A stretch of DNA of 26,064 bases, taken from the NCBI GenBank assembly GCA_014361085.1, contig JACIWG010000006.1:1-26064 (forward strand), given 5' to 3'. Below the pieces are notes generated by a model, which did not search any database, was not told the origin of the DNA, and saw only the letters and a program-made list of their open reading frames with translations. This stretch comes from Nitrososphaeria archaeon (GTDB taxonomy: Archaea > Thermoproteota > Nitrososphaeria > JACIWG01). The position numbers were made by a program, and so were the translations under genes. Below are positions 7,785 to 13,873 of the stretch, in pieces (positions within the stretch are counted from its first letter, which is position 1; each line of letters starts with the position of its first letter).

Positions 7785-8030
7785 GTCAGCTACTCCACGG
7801 CAAGTCGGGAGCTTGGGATGATGGTGCCAACGCAAGAGCTGACTAGCCTAAGTCCTTCTGGGACTACGCCTATGGGGCTAGAAGCACGGCAGGGTGCCTC
7901 CCTAGCTCTGCCCTCTGCGGAAGAACCACTCAATCCCACGGCTGGCAAAACTAGCCTATGCCCTGTAGGCTTTGGCGAAGGGAAACCTAACCCAAGCTTT
8001 AGACTTGGAGGGCCTAATAGGCTTAGGGTT
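7785..8030 (+). ncRNA. GC-rich structured RNA candidate (possible omegaRNA/tnpB 3' remnant)
   Basis: One 60-base block (7861-7920) is about 67% G+C in an otherwise AT-rich window. Stems seen by eye: GTCAGCT 7785-7791 with AGCTGAC 7837-7843; CTAGCC 7843-7848 with GGCTAG 7876-7881, enclosing AGTCC/GGACT (7851-7865); AGGG/CCCT (7891-7903); AGCCTA/TAGGCT (7953-7971); and a three-way junction of CCTAA/TTAGG (7986-7990, 8023-8027) around CCAAG/CTTGG (7992-8008) and GCCT/AGGC (8012-8022). An ORF (7818-8099) crosses it. Its Gly/Pro/Ser-rich translation resembles the odd C-terminal tails of archaeal IS605 TnpB proteins, whose 3' ends overlap a guide RNA. No RNase P or SRP signature motif was found. 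Strand follows the neighbours and is not proven. Confidence 0.55.
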
Positions 8031-8090
8031 CCAGTCGTTGATAGCATATTTGCACTTGATAAAAGACATGCTGGGAATCGAGGGCATAAA

Positions 8091-8098
8091 CTTTTATA
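8091..8098 (+). promoter_or_regulatory. TATA box of the ATPase gene
   Basis: CTTTTATA lies 32-39 bases before the ATG at 8130, immediately before the tandem palindromes. Initiation is expected near 8118-8122, so the palindromes sit between TATA box and start codon. Confidence 0.5.
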
Positions 8099-8129
8099 GT
8101 TACCAAGGTAACTGGTTACCTAGGTAACC
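8098..8129. promoter_or_regulatory. Two abutting 16-bp palindromes (tandem operator)
   Basis: AGTTACCAAGGTAACT (8098-8113, 7-bp arms around AA) is followed directly by GGTTACCTAGGTAACC (8114-8129, a perfect 16-bp palindrome). They share the half-site GTTACC and abut the ATG of the ATPase. Two sites with a 16-bp repeat, placed over the transcription start, fit cooperative binding by a dimeric repressor, possibly the ATPase's own winged-helix domain. Confidence 0.75.
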
Positions 8130-9107
8130 ATGCTCTTCAGTTTAAGGCCGAAGGAATCTCGTAGAGAACTATTTGACAGGGACGAAGAATATAAAGAGCT
8201 CACACGCCTAGTGAATTCTGGGCTTTGGGTGGCTGTACTTGGAAAGAGGATGACTGGGAAAACGAGTTTAATAAAGGCTTTCGCTAACGAAAACAACGGC
8301 GTCTACATTAACCTACTTGGAGCTAAAGGCGTTGAAGACCTTGCTAAAAATCTTCTCATAGGATCAGGATATAAAGTTGACGAGCTCGCGATAGACCTCA
8401 AAATATTGCAGGTCAAGTGGAGCAAGGTCCTAGAAGACGCCTTCCAGCGTGTGAAGGACAAAATAATAGTTTTCGATGAAGTTCAAGAAATATCATCACC
8501 CCATTTTCTAAAGGTTTTAAAGAGCGTGTGGGACAAGTATAGTGGAATAAGGATAGTGTTTTCAGGCTCCTACGTTGGAATATTAAGGAAACTGTTGGAG
8601 CCAAGCCCAACCTCACCCCTCTATGGAAGAAAGCCTGCCACACTAACACTAAAACCCTTCGACCGAGAAACATCAAAAAACTTTCTCATCGCAGGCTTCA
8701 AAGAATATCCTCAAGTGAACTATAAAGAAAGCGAAATAGACGAGGTGGTGAACAGGTTAAACGGGTACGTTGGATGGCTAACATACTATGGAAACTTTAG
8801 ATGCGAGAGAAGACTCTCCCATGAAGACGCGTTAGAGGAGACTGTCAAAGAAGGCTCAAAAATCATCTTAAGCGAACTCAACAACTTCCTAAAAAATAGG
8901 AAAAGAGAATTGTACATCAAAGCACTCAGAACCATAAGATCAGGAGCAAGATGGAGTGAAATAAAAAGGGAACTCGACATAAACAGCAAAGTTTTAAACG
9001 ACATCCTAAAAAATCTAAAATCTGCAATGATAATAGAAGAAAGAGAAGGCTACTACTGGATAGAAGACCCAATAACAAAAGAAGCAGTCAAAAAACTAAG
9101 AATATAA
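8130..9107 (+). CDS. Archaeal STAND-like ATPase (Pfam Arch_ATPase type) with C-terminal winged helix
   Basis: 325 residues. The N-terminus RRELFDRDEEYKEL precedes a Walker A loop GKRMTGKT (about 38-45). Walker B is IIVFDEVQE (D116, E117), then a sensor-like VFSGSYVG and the family motif SPLYGRKPATLTLKPF. The C-terminal third is helical with a winged-helix-like segment (about 265-315). This is the archaeal P-loop ATPase family related to STAND NTPases, abundant, often mobile, and mostly uncharacterised (proposed signalling or defence). It is monocistronic, with its own TATA box and a double palindrome at the start. No nuclease domain is visible, unlike the DUF4143-type ATPase fragment at 1-534. 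Confidence 0.88.
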   Translation: MLFSLRPKESRRELFDRDEEYKELTRLVNSGLWVAVLGKRMTGKTSLIKAFANENNGVYINLLGAKGVEDLAKNLLIGSGYKVDELAIDLKILQVKWSKVLEDAFQRVKDKIIVFDEVQEISSPHFLKVLKSVWDKYSGIRIVFSGSYVGILRKLLEPSPTSPLYGRKPATLTLKPFDRETSKNFLIAGFKEYPQVNYKESEIDEVVNRLNGYVGWLTYYGNFRCERRLSHEDALEETVKEGSKIILSELNNFLKNRKRELYIKALRTIRSGARWSEIKRELDINSKVLNDILKNLKSAMIIEEREGYYWIEDPITKEAVKKLRI

Positions 9108-9133
9108 AAATTTCCCAAAAAGGAGTTCTATTC

Positions 9134-9208
9134 ATGTTATTAAAGGAAACGGATGAAATCGTTAAAAACAAACACTTTAACAAGCTGAAACCGCTTGATG
9201 AAATTTAA
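9134..9208 (+). CDS. Possible 24-aa ORF or gene remnant
   Basis: ATG with AGGAG 8 bases upstream opens a 24-codon ORF, MLLKETDEIVKNKHFNKL then KPLDEI. It may be the truncated start of a lost toxin-antitoxin-type gene or chance. The rest of 9108-9339 shows no other gene. Confidence 0.2.
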   Translation: MLLKETDEIVKNKHFNKLKPLDEI

Positions 9209-9339
9209 GCTCTTTCCCCATAAAAGAGCAGAAAATTATAATACACCAATTCTAGAGATTGGGTCAAAAACTATGGCTGTGCCACTTAAAAGCCAAGAAA
9301 CCTACTCCAAGCAACCTATGTTGTTAACAAAACCTTTAA

Positions 9340-9361
9340 GTATACATAATAATATGTATAC
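9340..9361. promoter_or_regulatory. Inverted repeat upstream of vapBC (putative operator)
   Basis: GTATACAT (9340-9347) and ATGTATAC (9354-9361) are exact 8-bp inverted arms around AATAAT. It ends 8 bases before the vapB ATG and overlaps or follows a TATA-like ACCTTTAAGTA (from about 9332). RHH antitoxins typically autoregulate through such palindromes. Confidence 0.6.
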
Positions 9362-9369
9362 AAGATGAT

Positions 9370-9597
9370 ATGTCTACAGAAGTTTTATCCATCAGAATAA
9401 GAAAGGAGCTCAAGGATGAAGCTCAAAAGCTAAACATAAACTTAAAGGAGGTTGTTGAAAAAGCTTTGGCTGACGCAATCGAGCAGGAGAAGAGGAAAAA
9501 GCTTGAGGAGGCAATTAACGCACTATTACCTAAAATGGATAAAATTTCTGAAGACCAGTGGGTTAAGGCTGTTAAAGAATGTCGAAGAGAAAGATAG
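9370..9597 (+). CDS. vapB: VapB-type antitoxin (ribbon-helix-helix)
   Basis: A 75-residue protein. An N-terminal strand LSIRIRKELKDEAQKL followed by helices and INLKEVVEKALADAIE gives the ribbon-helix-helix pattern that binds operator DNA. The charged C-terminal half (about 45-75) would bind the toxin. It is followed by a PIN protein with a 19-base overlap, the normal antitoxin-toxin order. ATG start; probably leaderless or nearly so, given the TATA-like sequence 30-35 bases upstream, with an 8-bp inverted repeat just before the gene. Confidence 0.82.
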   Translation: MSTEVLSIRIRKELKDEAQKLNINLKEVVEKALADAIEQEKRKKLEEAINALLPKMDKISEDQWVKAVKECRRER

Positions 9598-9995
9598 AGG
9601 GAATCATAGACGCTTCCACCTTCTATCCATTACTCAAAAAAGTCGGTAAGTCTGCTGCTTCATTGCTGACAAGACTTGCTATCCTCGACCTAACCAAATA
9701 TGAGTTGGGAAACGTTATCTGGAAAGAACATATGCTAGGACTAATAGATGATTGGAAAAACTGTATAGAAAATTGGTCTAAAATAATAGAAGAAATGCAA
9801 ACTTATTCAATTAAAATACAACATCTAAAGTATGTAGAAAATATAGCCATAGAAAGGAACCTAACATTCTATGATGCATCATACATTTATGTATCCGAAG
9901 CAAATAACCTAAAACTCATAACCTTAGATGAAGATATGCTAAATAAATGCAAGAACTCCATCTCATTAGATAAATTTCTGATCGAACATCCATAG
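9579..9995 (+). CDS. vapC: VapC-type PIN-domain toxin ribonuclease
   Basis: A 138-residue PIN domain of normal length. Acidic active-site residues are in the expected places: D11 (GIIDAS), E42 (LTKYELGN), D99 (FYDASYI) and D117 (LITLDEDML). PIN toxins cleave RNA with Mg2+ (tRNA or rRNA in characterised VapCs). The reading frame overlaps the antitoxin by 19 bases, so the pair is translationally coupled. All catalytic residues are present, so the toxin is probably active. Confidence 0.88.
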   Translation: MSKRKIEGIIDASTFYPLLKKVGKSAASLLTRLAILDLTKYELGNVIWKEHMLGLIDDWKNCIENWSKIIEEMQTYSIKIQHLKYVENIAIERNLTFYDASYIYVSEANNLKLITLDEDMLNKCKNSISLDKFLIEHP

Positions 9996-10012
9996 CGTGA
10001 AAGACAAGCAAA

Positions 10013-10028
10013 AGATAAAACTTTATCT
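10013..10028. promoter_or_regulatory. Inverted repeat before the HEPN-MNT pair
   Basis: AGATAAA and TTTATCT are 7-bp inverted arms around AC, in the 66-base gap after vapC. The right arm itself contains a TATA-like CTTTAT. It may be an operator overlapping the promoter; a short hairpin or terminator for vapC is the alternative. Confidence 0.4.
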
Positions 10029-10061
10029 AGAACAATAGTATCCAAAAACCAAGAATAGTGT

Positions 10062-10466
10062 TTGCCCATGAGCTACCAAGAAGTCAATCTACTAAGAAGC
10101 AGAGCATTAAGAATGCTTAAAACTGCCAAAACAAGTTTAAACAATAAAGATTATGATATCGCAGCCTTTATGGCAGAACAAGCAGTCCAACTGTACCTAA
10201 AATCAGTAATCCTAGAGTTAGGAGGCGAATTTCCTCGCACTCATGCAATCAGGCAGCTATTTAATGCACTCAAACCACTCTTAAACAAATCTGATATTAT
10301 AGACCAGTTTGTAAACAGAAACAGGAGCCTACTCATCAGACTCGAAGACGCATACATAGGATCAAGATACATTTCAAGAGACTATGAGAGAATTGAAGCA
10401 GAAGAACTTGTCTCCTTCGCAGAAGAGGTTATAGATTTTGTCGAATCTCATAGAATCAAGACTTAA
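10062..10466 (+). CDS. HEPN-domain protein (toxin of a HEPN-MNT pair)
   Basis: A 134-residue all-helical protein: RSRALRMLKTAKTSLNNKDYDIAAFMAEQAVQLYLKSVI is the HEPN start, then GGEFPRTHAIRQLF, and near the C-terminus YIGSRYISRDYERIEAEE, matching the conserved Arg/Tyr segment of minimal HEPN proteins. In the HEPN-MNT family HEPN is the RNase toxin and MNT the antitoxin. The upstream TTG (10062) and the ATG two codons later (10068) are both possible starts. It overlaps the MNT gene by 29 bases. Confidence 0.85.
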   Translation: MPMSYQEVNLLRSRALRMLKTAKTSLNNKDYDIAAFMAEQAVQLYLKSVILELGGEFPRTHAIRQLFNALKPLLNKSDIIDQFVNRNRSLLIRLEDAYIGSRYISRDYERIEAEELVSFAEEVIDFVESHRIKT

Positions 10467-10788
10467 AATTATTGAGCTTGCAAGAAACTGGCGATATTGG
10501 ACTGAAAAGATAGCTGAGGCAGCAAAAAAAATTTTAGTCTCAAGTGAAACATACGTGTTTGGAAGCATAGTAAGAGGACAAGTAACAGCAGCAAGCGACA
10601 TAGACATACTAATAATAAGCAACCACATACCTAACACATGTAAAGAAAGAGGAAACCTTAAAGCAAAAATAGAAGAGGAAGCAGGACTACCACTCTACCA
10701 CCCATTCGAAATACACCTAGCAACAGAAGAGGAAGCAAAAAATAGTCCAGTATACCGCTCAATAATAAAAGAAGCAATAAAAGTCTAA
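10438..10788 (+). CDS. MNT-type minimal nucleotidyltransferase (antitoxin of HEPN pair)
   Basis: A 116-residue Pol beta-like nucleotidyltransferase. FGSIVRGQVTAASDIDIL gives the GS motif (G42, S43) and catalytic D54/D56; a third acidic residue is probably in FEIHLAT (E/H segment). In characterised HEPN-MNT systems the MNT modifies (AMPylates) the HEPN toxin. TTG start with GAGGTT 8 bases upstream, inside the HEPN gene. It is paralogous to the orphan MNT at 21309: both have a GS-x-V-x-G then SDIDIL motif and a PFEIHL segment. Confidence 0.88.
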   Translation: MSNLIESRLKIIELARNWRYWTEKIAEAAKKILVSSETYVFGSIVRGQVTAASDIDILIISNHIPNTCKERGNLKAKIEEEAGLPLYHPFEIHLATEEEAKNSPVYRSIIKEAIKV

Positions 10789-10853
10789 AAAGTACAATCT
10801 ACAAACCGTCTTTCTTATAAAAAGGTGAAGTGAATATAAACAATAGCTTCTAC

Positions 10854-10877
10854 ATTCTATTCAAAAATAGATAGAAT
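10854..10877. promoter_or_regulatory. Inverted repeat before the DUF4258 remnant
   Basis: ATTCTAT (10854-10860) and ATAGAAT (10871-10877) are exact inverted arms with a 10-base spacer, 7 bases before the ATG at 10885. A TATA-like CTTATAAAA (10814-10822) lies upstream. Possible operator of the decayed pair. Confidence 0.4.
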
Positions 10878-10884
10878 ACATCAT

Positions 10885-11135
10885 ATGAACAGAATATTTT
10901 ACACCTCCCATGCTAAAATAAGATTAAAGGTCAGAAACATTGATAAATCGGAAGTTAATAGAATTCTAAAGTCACCACAAAACTGTACTTTGATACGGCA
11001 ACAGGCACCTCAGTAGCTGTAGGCCCAAGAATATCAATAAAACCATTGGCTTATAATTGTATCATGACTATTATAGATATCTCTTCTATCGATAACTTTA
11101 ATAGAAAACGCCAAAAAAAGGTAGATAGAAGCAAC
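10885..11135 (+). pseudogene. DUF4258-family protein, frameshifted
   Basis: Starts MNRIFYTSHAKIRLKVRNID, then EVNRILKSP, the N-terminus of DUF4258 proteins (Ser-His-x-x-x-Arg pattern), then breaks after about 35 codons. The continuation YFDTATGTSVAVGPRISIK is found one frame over (from 10986), so one base appears to be missing near 10984. The C-terminus also looks degraded, and there is no stop before the DUF2283 gene in that frame. DUF4258 proteins often sit beside DUF2283 proteins and are suspected toxins. Either a true pseudogene or a sequence error. Confidence 0.72.
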
Positions 11136-11369
11136 ATGAAAGTAAACTATGATCCAGAATCAGACATATTTTACATAATAATCAAAGAAGAGTCCATAAA
11201 AGACACTATAGAAGCAGGCAACAACATATTCCTTAAAATCGCGGAAAACGAAAGCATAGCAGGAATAGAAGCATGGAATGCTTCAAAAAATACTAGAACC
11301 AGTCGCAAAAGAGCTTTCAGCAAAAAAATAAAGAAATCACTCCAACTAGCTCAACAAAAACAGAGATAA
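11136..11369 (+). CDS. DUF2283-family protein (probable antitoxin), C-terminus frameshifted
   Basis: From ATG 11136: MKVNYDPESDIFYIIIKEES, then DTIEAGNNIFLKI and SIAGIEAWNASK, the characteristic DUF2283 core (about 50 residues). After NASK the read frame turns into a basic tail (TRTSRKRAFSKK). If the six-A run at 11285-11290 had five A, it would continue ILEPVAKELSAKK and stop at 11329-11331, the normal family ending. So the tail is probably an artefact of one extra A, or slippage could yield the normal product. The frame is also open upstream to 11046, but that part belongs to the DUF4258 remnant. Confidence 0.65.
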   Translation: MKVNYDPESDIFYIIIKEESIKDTIEAGNNIFLKIAENESIAGIEAWNASKNTRTSRKRAFSKKIKKSLQLAQQKQR

Positions 11370-11414
11370 AGACTGGGCTAAAAAATAGTCTACAAGCAAT
11401 TGTCCAAGAACAAG

Positions 11415-11424
11415 GATAAAAATA
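11415..11424 (+). promoter_or_regulatory. TATA box of the DUF1616-to-DUF58 operon
   Basis: GATAAAAATA about 45 bases before the TTG at 11465, with a GGTG ribosome-binding site at 11455-11458, would give a short leader. It is the only TATA-like candidate in the 95-base gap before the seven-gene operon. Confidence 0.4.
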
Positions 11425-11464
11425 TGCATTAGCGGCAAAACAGGTAAAGAGATTGGTGTAAACT

Positions 11465-12943
11465 TTGGCCTGGATATTTGATGAAGAAGTTTTAGCAGTA
11501 GTAGCTGCAATAGTGATAGTCGCATCAGTTTTTGCAGTAGTCCAGGCCATAAACGCTGGAAGAGTTGCAGAACCCTTTTCAGAGCTCGGTCTTCTTGGAC
11601 CAAATAAGAAGATTGCAGACTATCCTAGGGAAGTTGTTGCCGGGTCACAGTTCCAACTATACTCTTACGTTGGAAACCATGAGGGTAAAACAATGTTCTA
11701 CAAGATTCTTGTGAAGGCTGGAAACCGTACAACACTTGTGAACGAGACAACACCATTAAATGTTGAACCCTTTATGACCGTATACACTGTTCTACAGCAT
11801 AATAGTTCAATAATCATACCATTAAACATAACATTATACACTCCAATGGAAAATGTTAGACTAGTTTTCGAAATGTGGGCCTACAATGAGACACTAGATT
11901 CCTTCACATACTATGGTAGGTGGAATCAGCTTTGGCTGAACGTTACAAAACCACCAGTGCCAGTAAAGGTGGCGCCTAAAACCCAGAACATTTCCTCAAG
12001 CATAGAATCTCGTCTGGTGGAAGCCTATATTTCGATTAGGAGGGCTGAAGATTCTGGCGGAAACGTTACAGGAATGGTTTCAATGCTAAACAATGCAGTA
12101 TACTATGCTGGTAAGGGAGAATATGCTAGGGTTGAAGAGCTTGTGAACCAGATAATTTCGCTGGAGCCTAAGATTTCTTCAGCTGGGCAAGAGTTTAGGC
12201 GCATGCAACTATATTACACGATAGCCTTGGCAGCGGTTGTTGCTGGAGTAGGTTTAGCATCATTTCTTTACCTGAGGCATGGAATATGGCTTATCTGGTC
12301 AAACTTTTATGGAAGCTGGAAGATTATACCTCTAGACATACAGTCTATAGGCTCAGGCTCATTCGAAAAGAAGGTTAAGGAACTCTTTAAATCAAAAAAC
12401 AGTAGTATAATATCAGTAAAGGATGTAATATCATTGGGAGATAGGCTGGAGTATGAAAGGTGGAGTGTTGCAAGAGAAGTTTTTAGGTGGGTTAAAGGCA
12501 AGCTTGTAAGGTTAGAGGATCCAAGCCCTCCAAAAACATTCACAGGCTACCTGTTCTCAAAACATAACCTAAGCTTTCCGACAACATTAACCATACTAGC
12601 GTTGACGGTGGCAACAATATACATTACACCTTCAACAGTAACAACATACCTGAGATATGTTCTAGGCTCACTATTCGTACTATTCATACCAGGATATTCT
12701 CTCATAGAAGCATTGTATCCTAGGGAAGGTGACCTGACACCATTAGAGAGGCTTGCACTATCCATAGGATTAAGTTTAGCCCTAGTGCCGCTTGTAGGCC
12801 TCATACTAAACTATACACCTTGGGGGATAAGGTTGGACCCCATAGTAGTCTCACTATCAGCACTCACAGTATCTCTGACGCTTACAGCCTCCTACAGGAA
12901 GTTTACGCTTTTGAAGCTTAAAGTGTACGCTAATGCCGGATAA
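11465..12943 (+). CDS. DUF1616-containing membrane protein with extracellular domain
   Basis: 492 residues. An N-terminal membrane anchor (about 8-31) precedes an extracytoplasmic beta-rich domain with several N-x-S/T sequons (about 35-170) and a helical stalk (about 178-235). A second membrane helix (about 240-260) is followed by a cytoplasmic segment (about 262-365) and a four-helix C-terminal block (about 370-485) with FIPGYSLIEALYPREGDLTPLERLALSIGLSLALVP, the DUF1616 signature. TTG start with GGTG 6 bases before it. First gene of the seven-gene operon, overlapping the next by 11 bases. Role unknown; by topology it could be a surface receptor or scaffold whose cytoplasmic face meets the MoxR/DUF58 proteins encoded downstream. 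Confidence 0.85.
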   Translation: MAWIFDEEVLAVVAAIVIVASVFAVVQAINAGRVAEPFSELGLLGPNKKIADYPREVVAGSQFQLYSYVGNHEGKTMFYKILVKAGNRTTLVNETTPLNVEPFMTVYTVLQHNSSIIIPLNITLYTPMENVRLVFEMWAYNETLDSFTYYGRWNQLWLNVTKPPVPVKVAPKTQNISSSIESRLVEAYISIRRAEDSGGNVTGMVSMLNNAVYYAGKGEYARVEELVNQIISLEPKISSAGQEFRRMQLYYTIALAAVVAGVGLASFLYLRHGIWLIWSNFYGSWKIIPLDIQSIGSGSFEKKVKELFKSKNSSIISVKDVISLGDRLEYERWSVAREVFRWVKGKLVRLEDPSPPKTFTGYLFSKHNLSFPTTLTILALTVATIYITPSTVTTYLRYVLGSLFVLFIPGYSLIEALYPREGDLTPLERLALSIGLSLALVPLVGLILNYTPWGIRLDPIVVSLSALTVSLTLTASYRKFTLLKLKVYANAG

Positions 12944-13655
12944 GATAGAGCTTCTAGGTATAGGCTTAACAGTCTTCAGCCCAATATTCGCAACCCTATC
13001 ATACATTCTACTATCCAATATTCCATTAACTGCATTAGGTATAGGCTTAACAGTATTAGGCCTAACAATACTCCTAACACCACAGCATCCTGTTCCAAAG
13101 GAGACAGTTCAAACATTCATAAGATCATCATGCGAGAACCTTGAAACATTACTTGAGGCTACAGGAGCCTTTATGAAGGCAACATATTTTCCATCAAACG
13201 GAAAAGTTTACGCATACATTCCAGTAACAAGAGAACAGAATATTGTAATGGAAGATGTTGTAAAAAATGTTGGAAACCTTATCTCAAAAAGCGGTAGAAG
13301 CCTTGGGCTCATAATTGTACCGCCAGCCTCAGAGCTTCTAAAAAACAGTGTTGGCGAAGGAGCAGGCTATGATGCAGTCGCAAGCGAAATCCTAGTAGAA
13401 GCTTCCGAGGTCGTTGAATCAGTTAAGGTTGTAGAATCAGATTCGACAATAGTGTTAGAAATTTTTAGGCCAAGAGTTGACATAAACTTTTCAAGATTCA
13501 GGACAGTAATGGGTTCACTTCCAACATCGATAGCAGCACAGGCTGCTGCAATAAAATACTCTAAACCAGTACAGGTTTTGGACGAAAGCTTTGAAGGAAA
13601 CCGTATAATATCACGTTTGAAGGTCCTAGAATGGACAGGCACACCCTATACATAA
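12933..13655 (+). CDS. Membrane-anchored 240-aa protein of MoxR-DUF58 operon
   Basis: Two hydrophobic helices at the N-terminus (about 7-28 and 30-48) precede a soluble alpha/beta domain (about 60-235) with FIRSSCENLETLLEATGAF, YAYIPVTRE and LGLIIVPPASELL. No family named with confidence; similar proteins accompany DUF1616 in archaea as far as can be recalled. Starts inside the end of the DUF1616 gene (11-base overlap) and its 3' end overlaps the next gene by 25 bases, so it is firmly part of the operon. Confidence 0.78.
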   Translation: MPDKIELLGIGLTVFSPIFATLSYILLSNIPLTALGIGLTVLGLTILLTPQHPVPKETVQTFIRSSCENLETLLEATGAFMKATYFPSNGKVYAYIPVTREQNIVMEDVVKNVGNLISKSGRSLGLIIVPPASELLKNSVGEGAGYDAVASEILVEASEVVESVKVVESDSTIVLEIFRPRVDINFSRFRTVMGSLPTSIAAQAAAIKYSKPVQVLDESFEGNRIISRLKVLEWTGTPYT

Positions 13656-13873
13656 TAACATTCACGATACTGATAACAGTTTCAGTATCATCTCTAGCAG
13701 CCCTAGGAGAGTCGAGGCTAGACGTTTACACAAGCATATTCACACTAGAATACTTTACCTTGGCAGCAATATTTAGGCCGAGAAGAAGGACAATAGACTT
13801 TCTGGCAATCACACTACTACTAGTGTTCGCATACACAGTAGCAGTAAGAGTTATAGAAATACTGTTTCCATGA
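13631..13873 (+). CDS. Small three-helix membrane protein
   Basis: 80 residues, mostly hydrophobic: helices about 5-24, 33-47 and 53-77, with an Arg-rich loop FRPRRRTID between the last two that should face the cytoplasm. Not recognised. Sandwiched by overlaps (25 bases with the gene before, 4 bases ATGA with the gene after), which argues for a real component, perhaps a small subunit of a membrane complex. Confidence 0.72.
   Translation: MDRHTLYIITFTILITVSVSSLAALGESRLDVYTSIFTLEYFTLAAIFRPRRRTIDFLAITLLLVFAYTVAVRVIEILFP

Noticed and set aside
7785..8030. RNase P RNA or SRP RNA
   Set aside because: The conserved strings expected (GAGGAAAGUC-type for RNase P, GGAAGGGAGCA-type for SRP) were not found.
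7818..8099. 93-aa ORF across the GC-rich island as an ordinary protein gene
   Set aside because: Its composition is Gly/Pro/Ser-rich with no fold pattern, it coincides with many exact RNA stems, and it lacks a ribosome-binding site. RNA or TnpB-tail remnant is the better reading.
7781..8130. Tn7-like insertion next to glmS (attTn7)
   Set aside because: No Tn7 end repeats, no TnsABCD genes and no 5-bp target duplication were seen. Only the proximity to the glmS stop suggested it.
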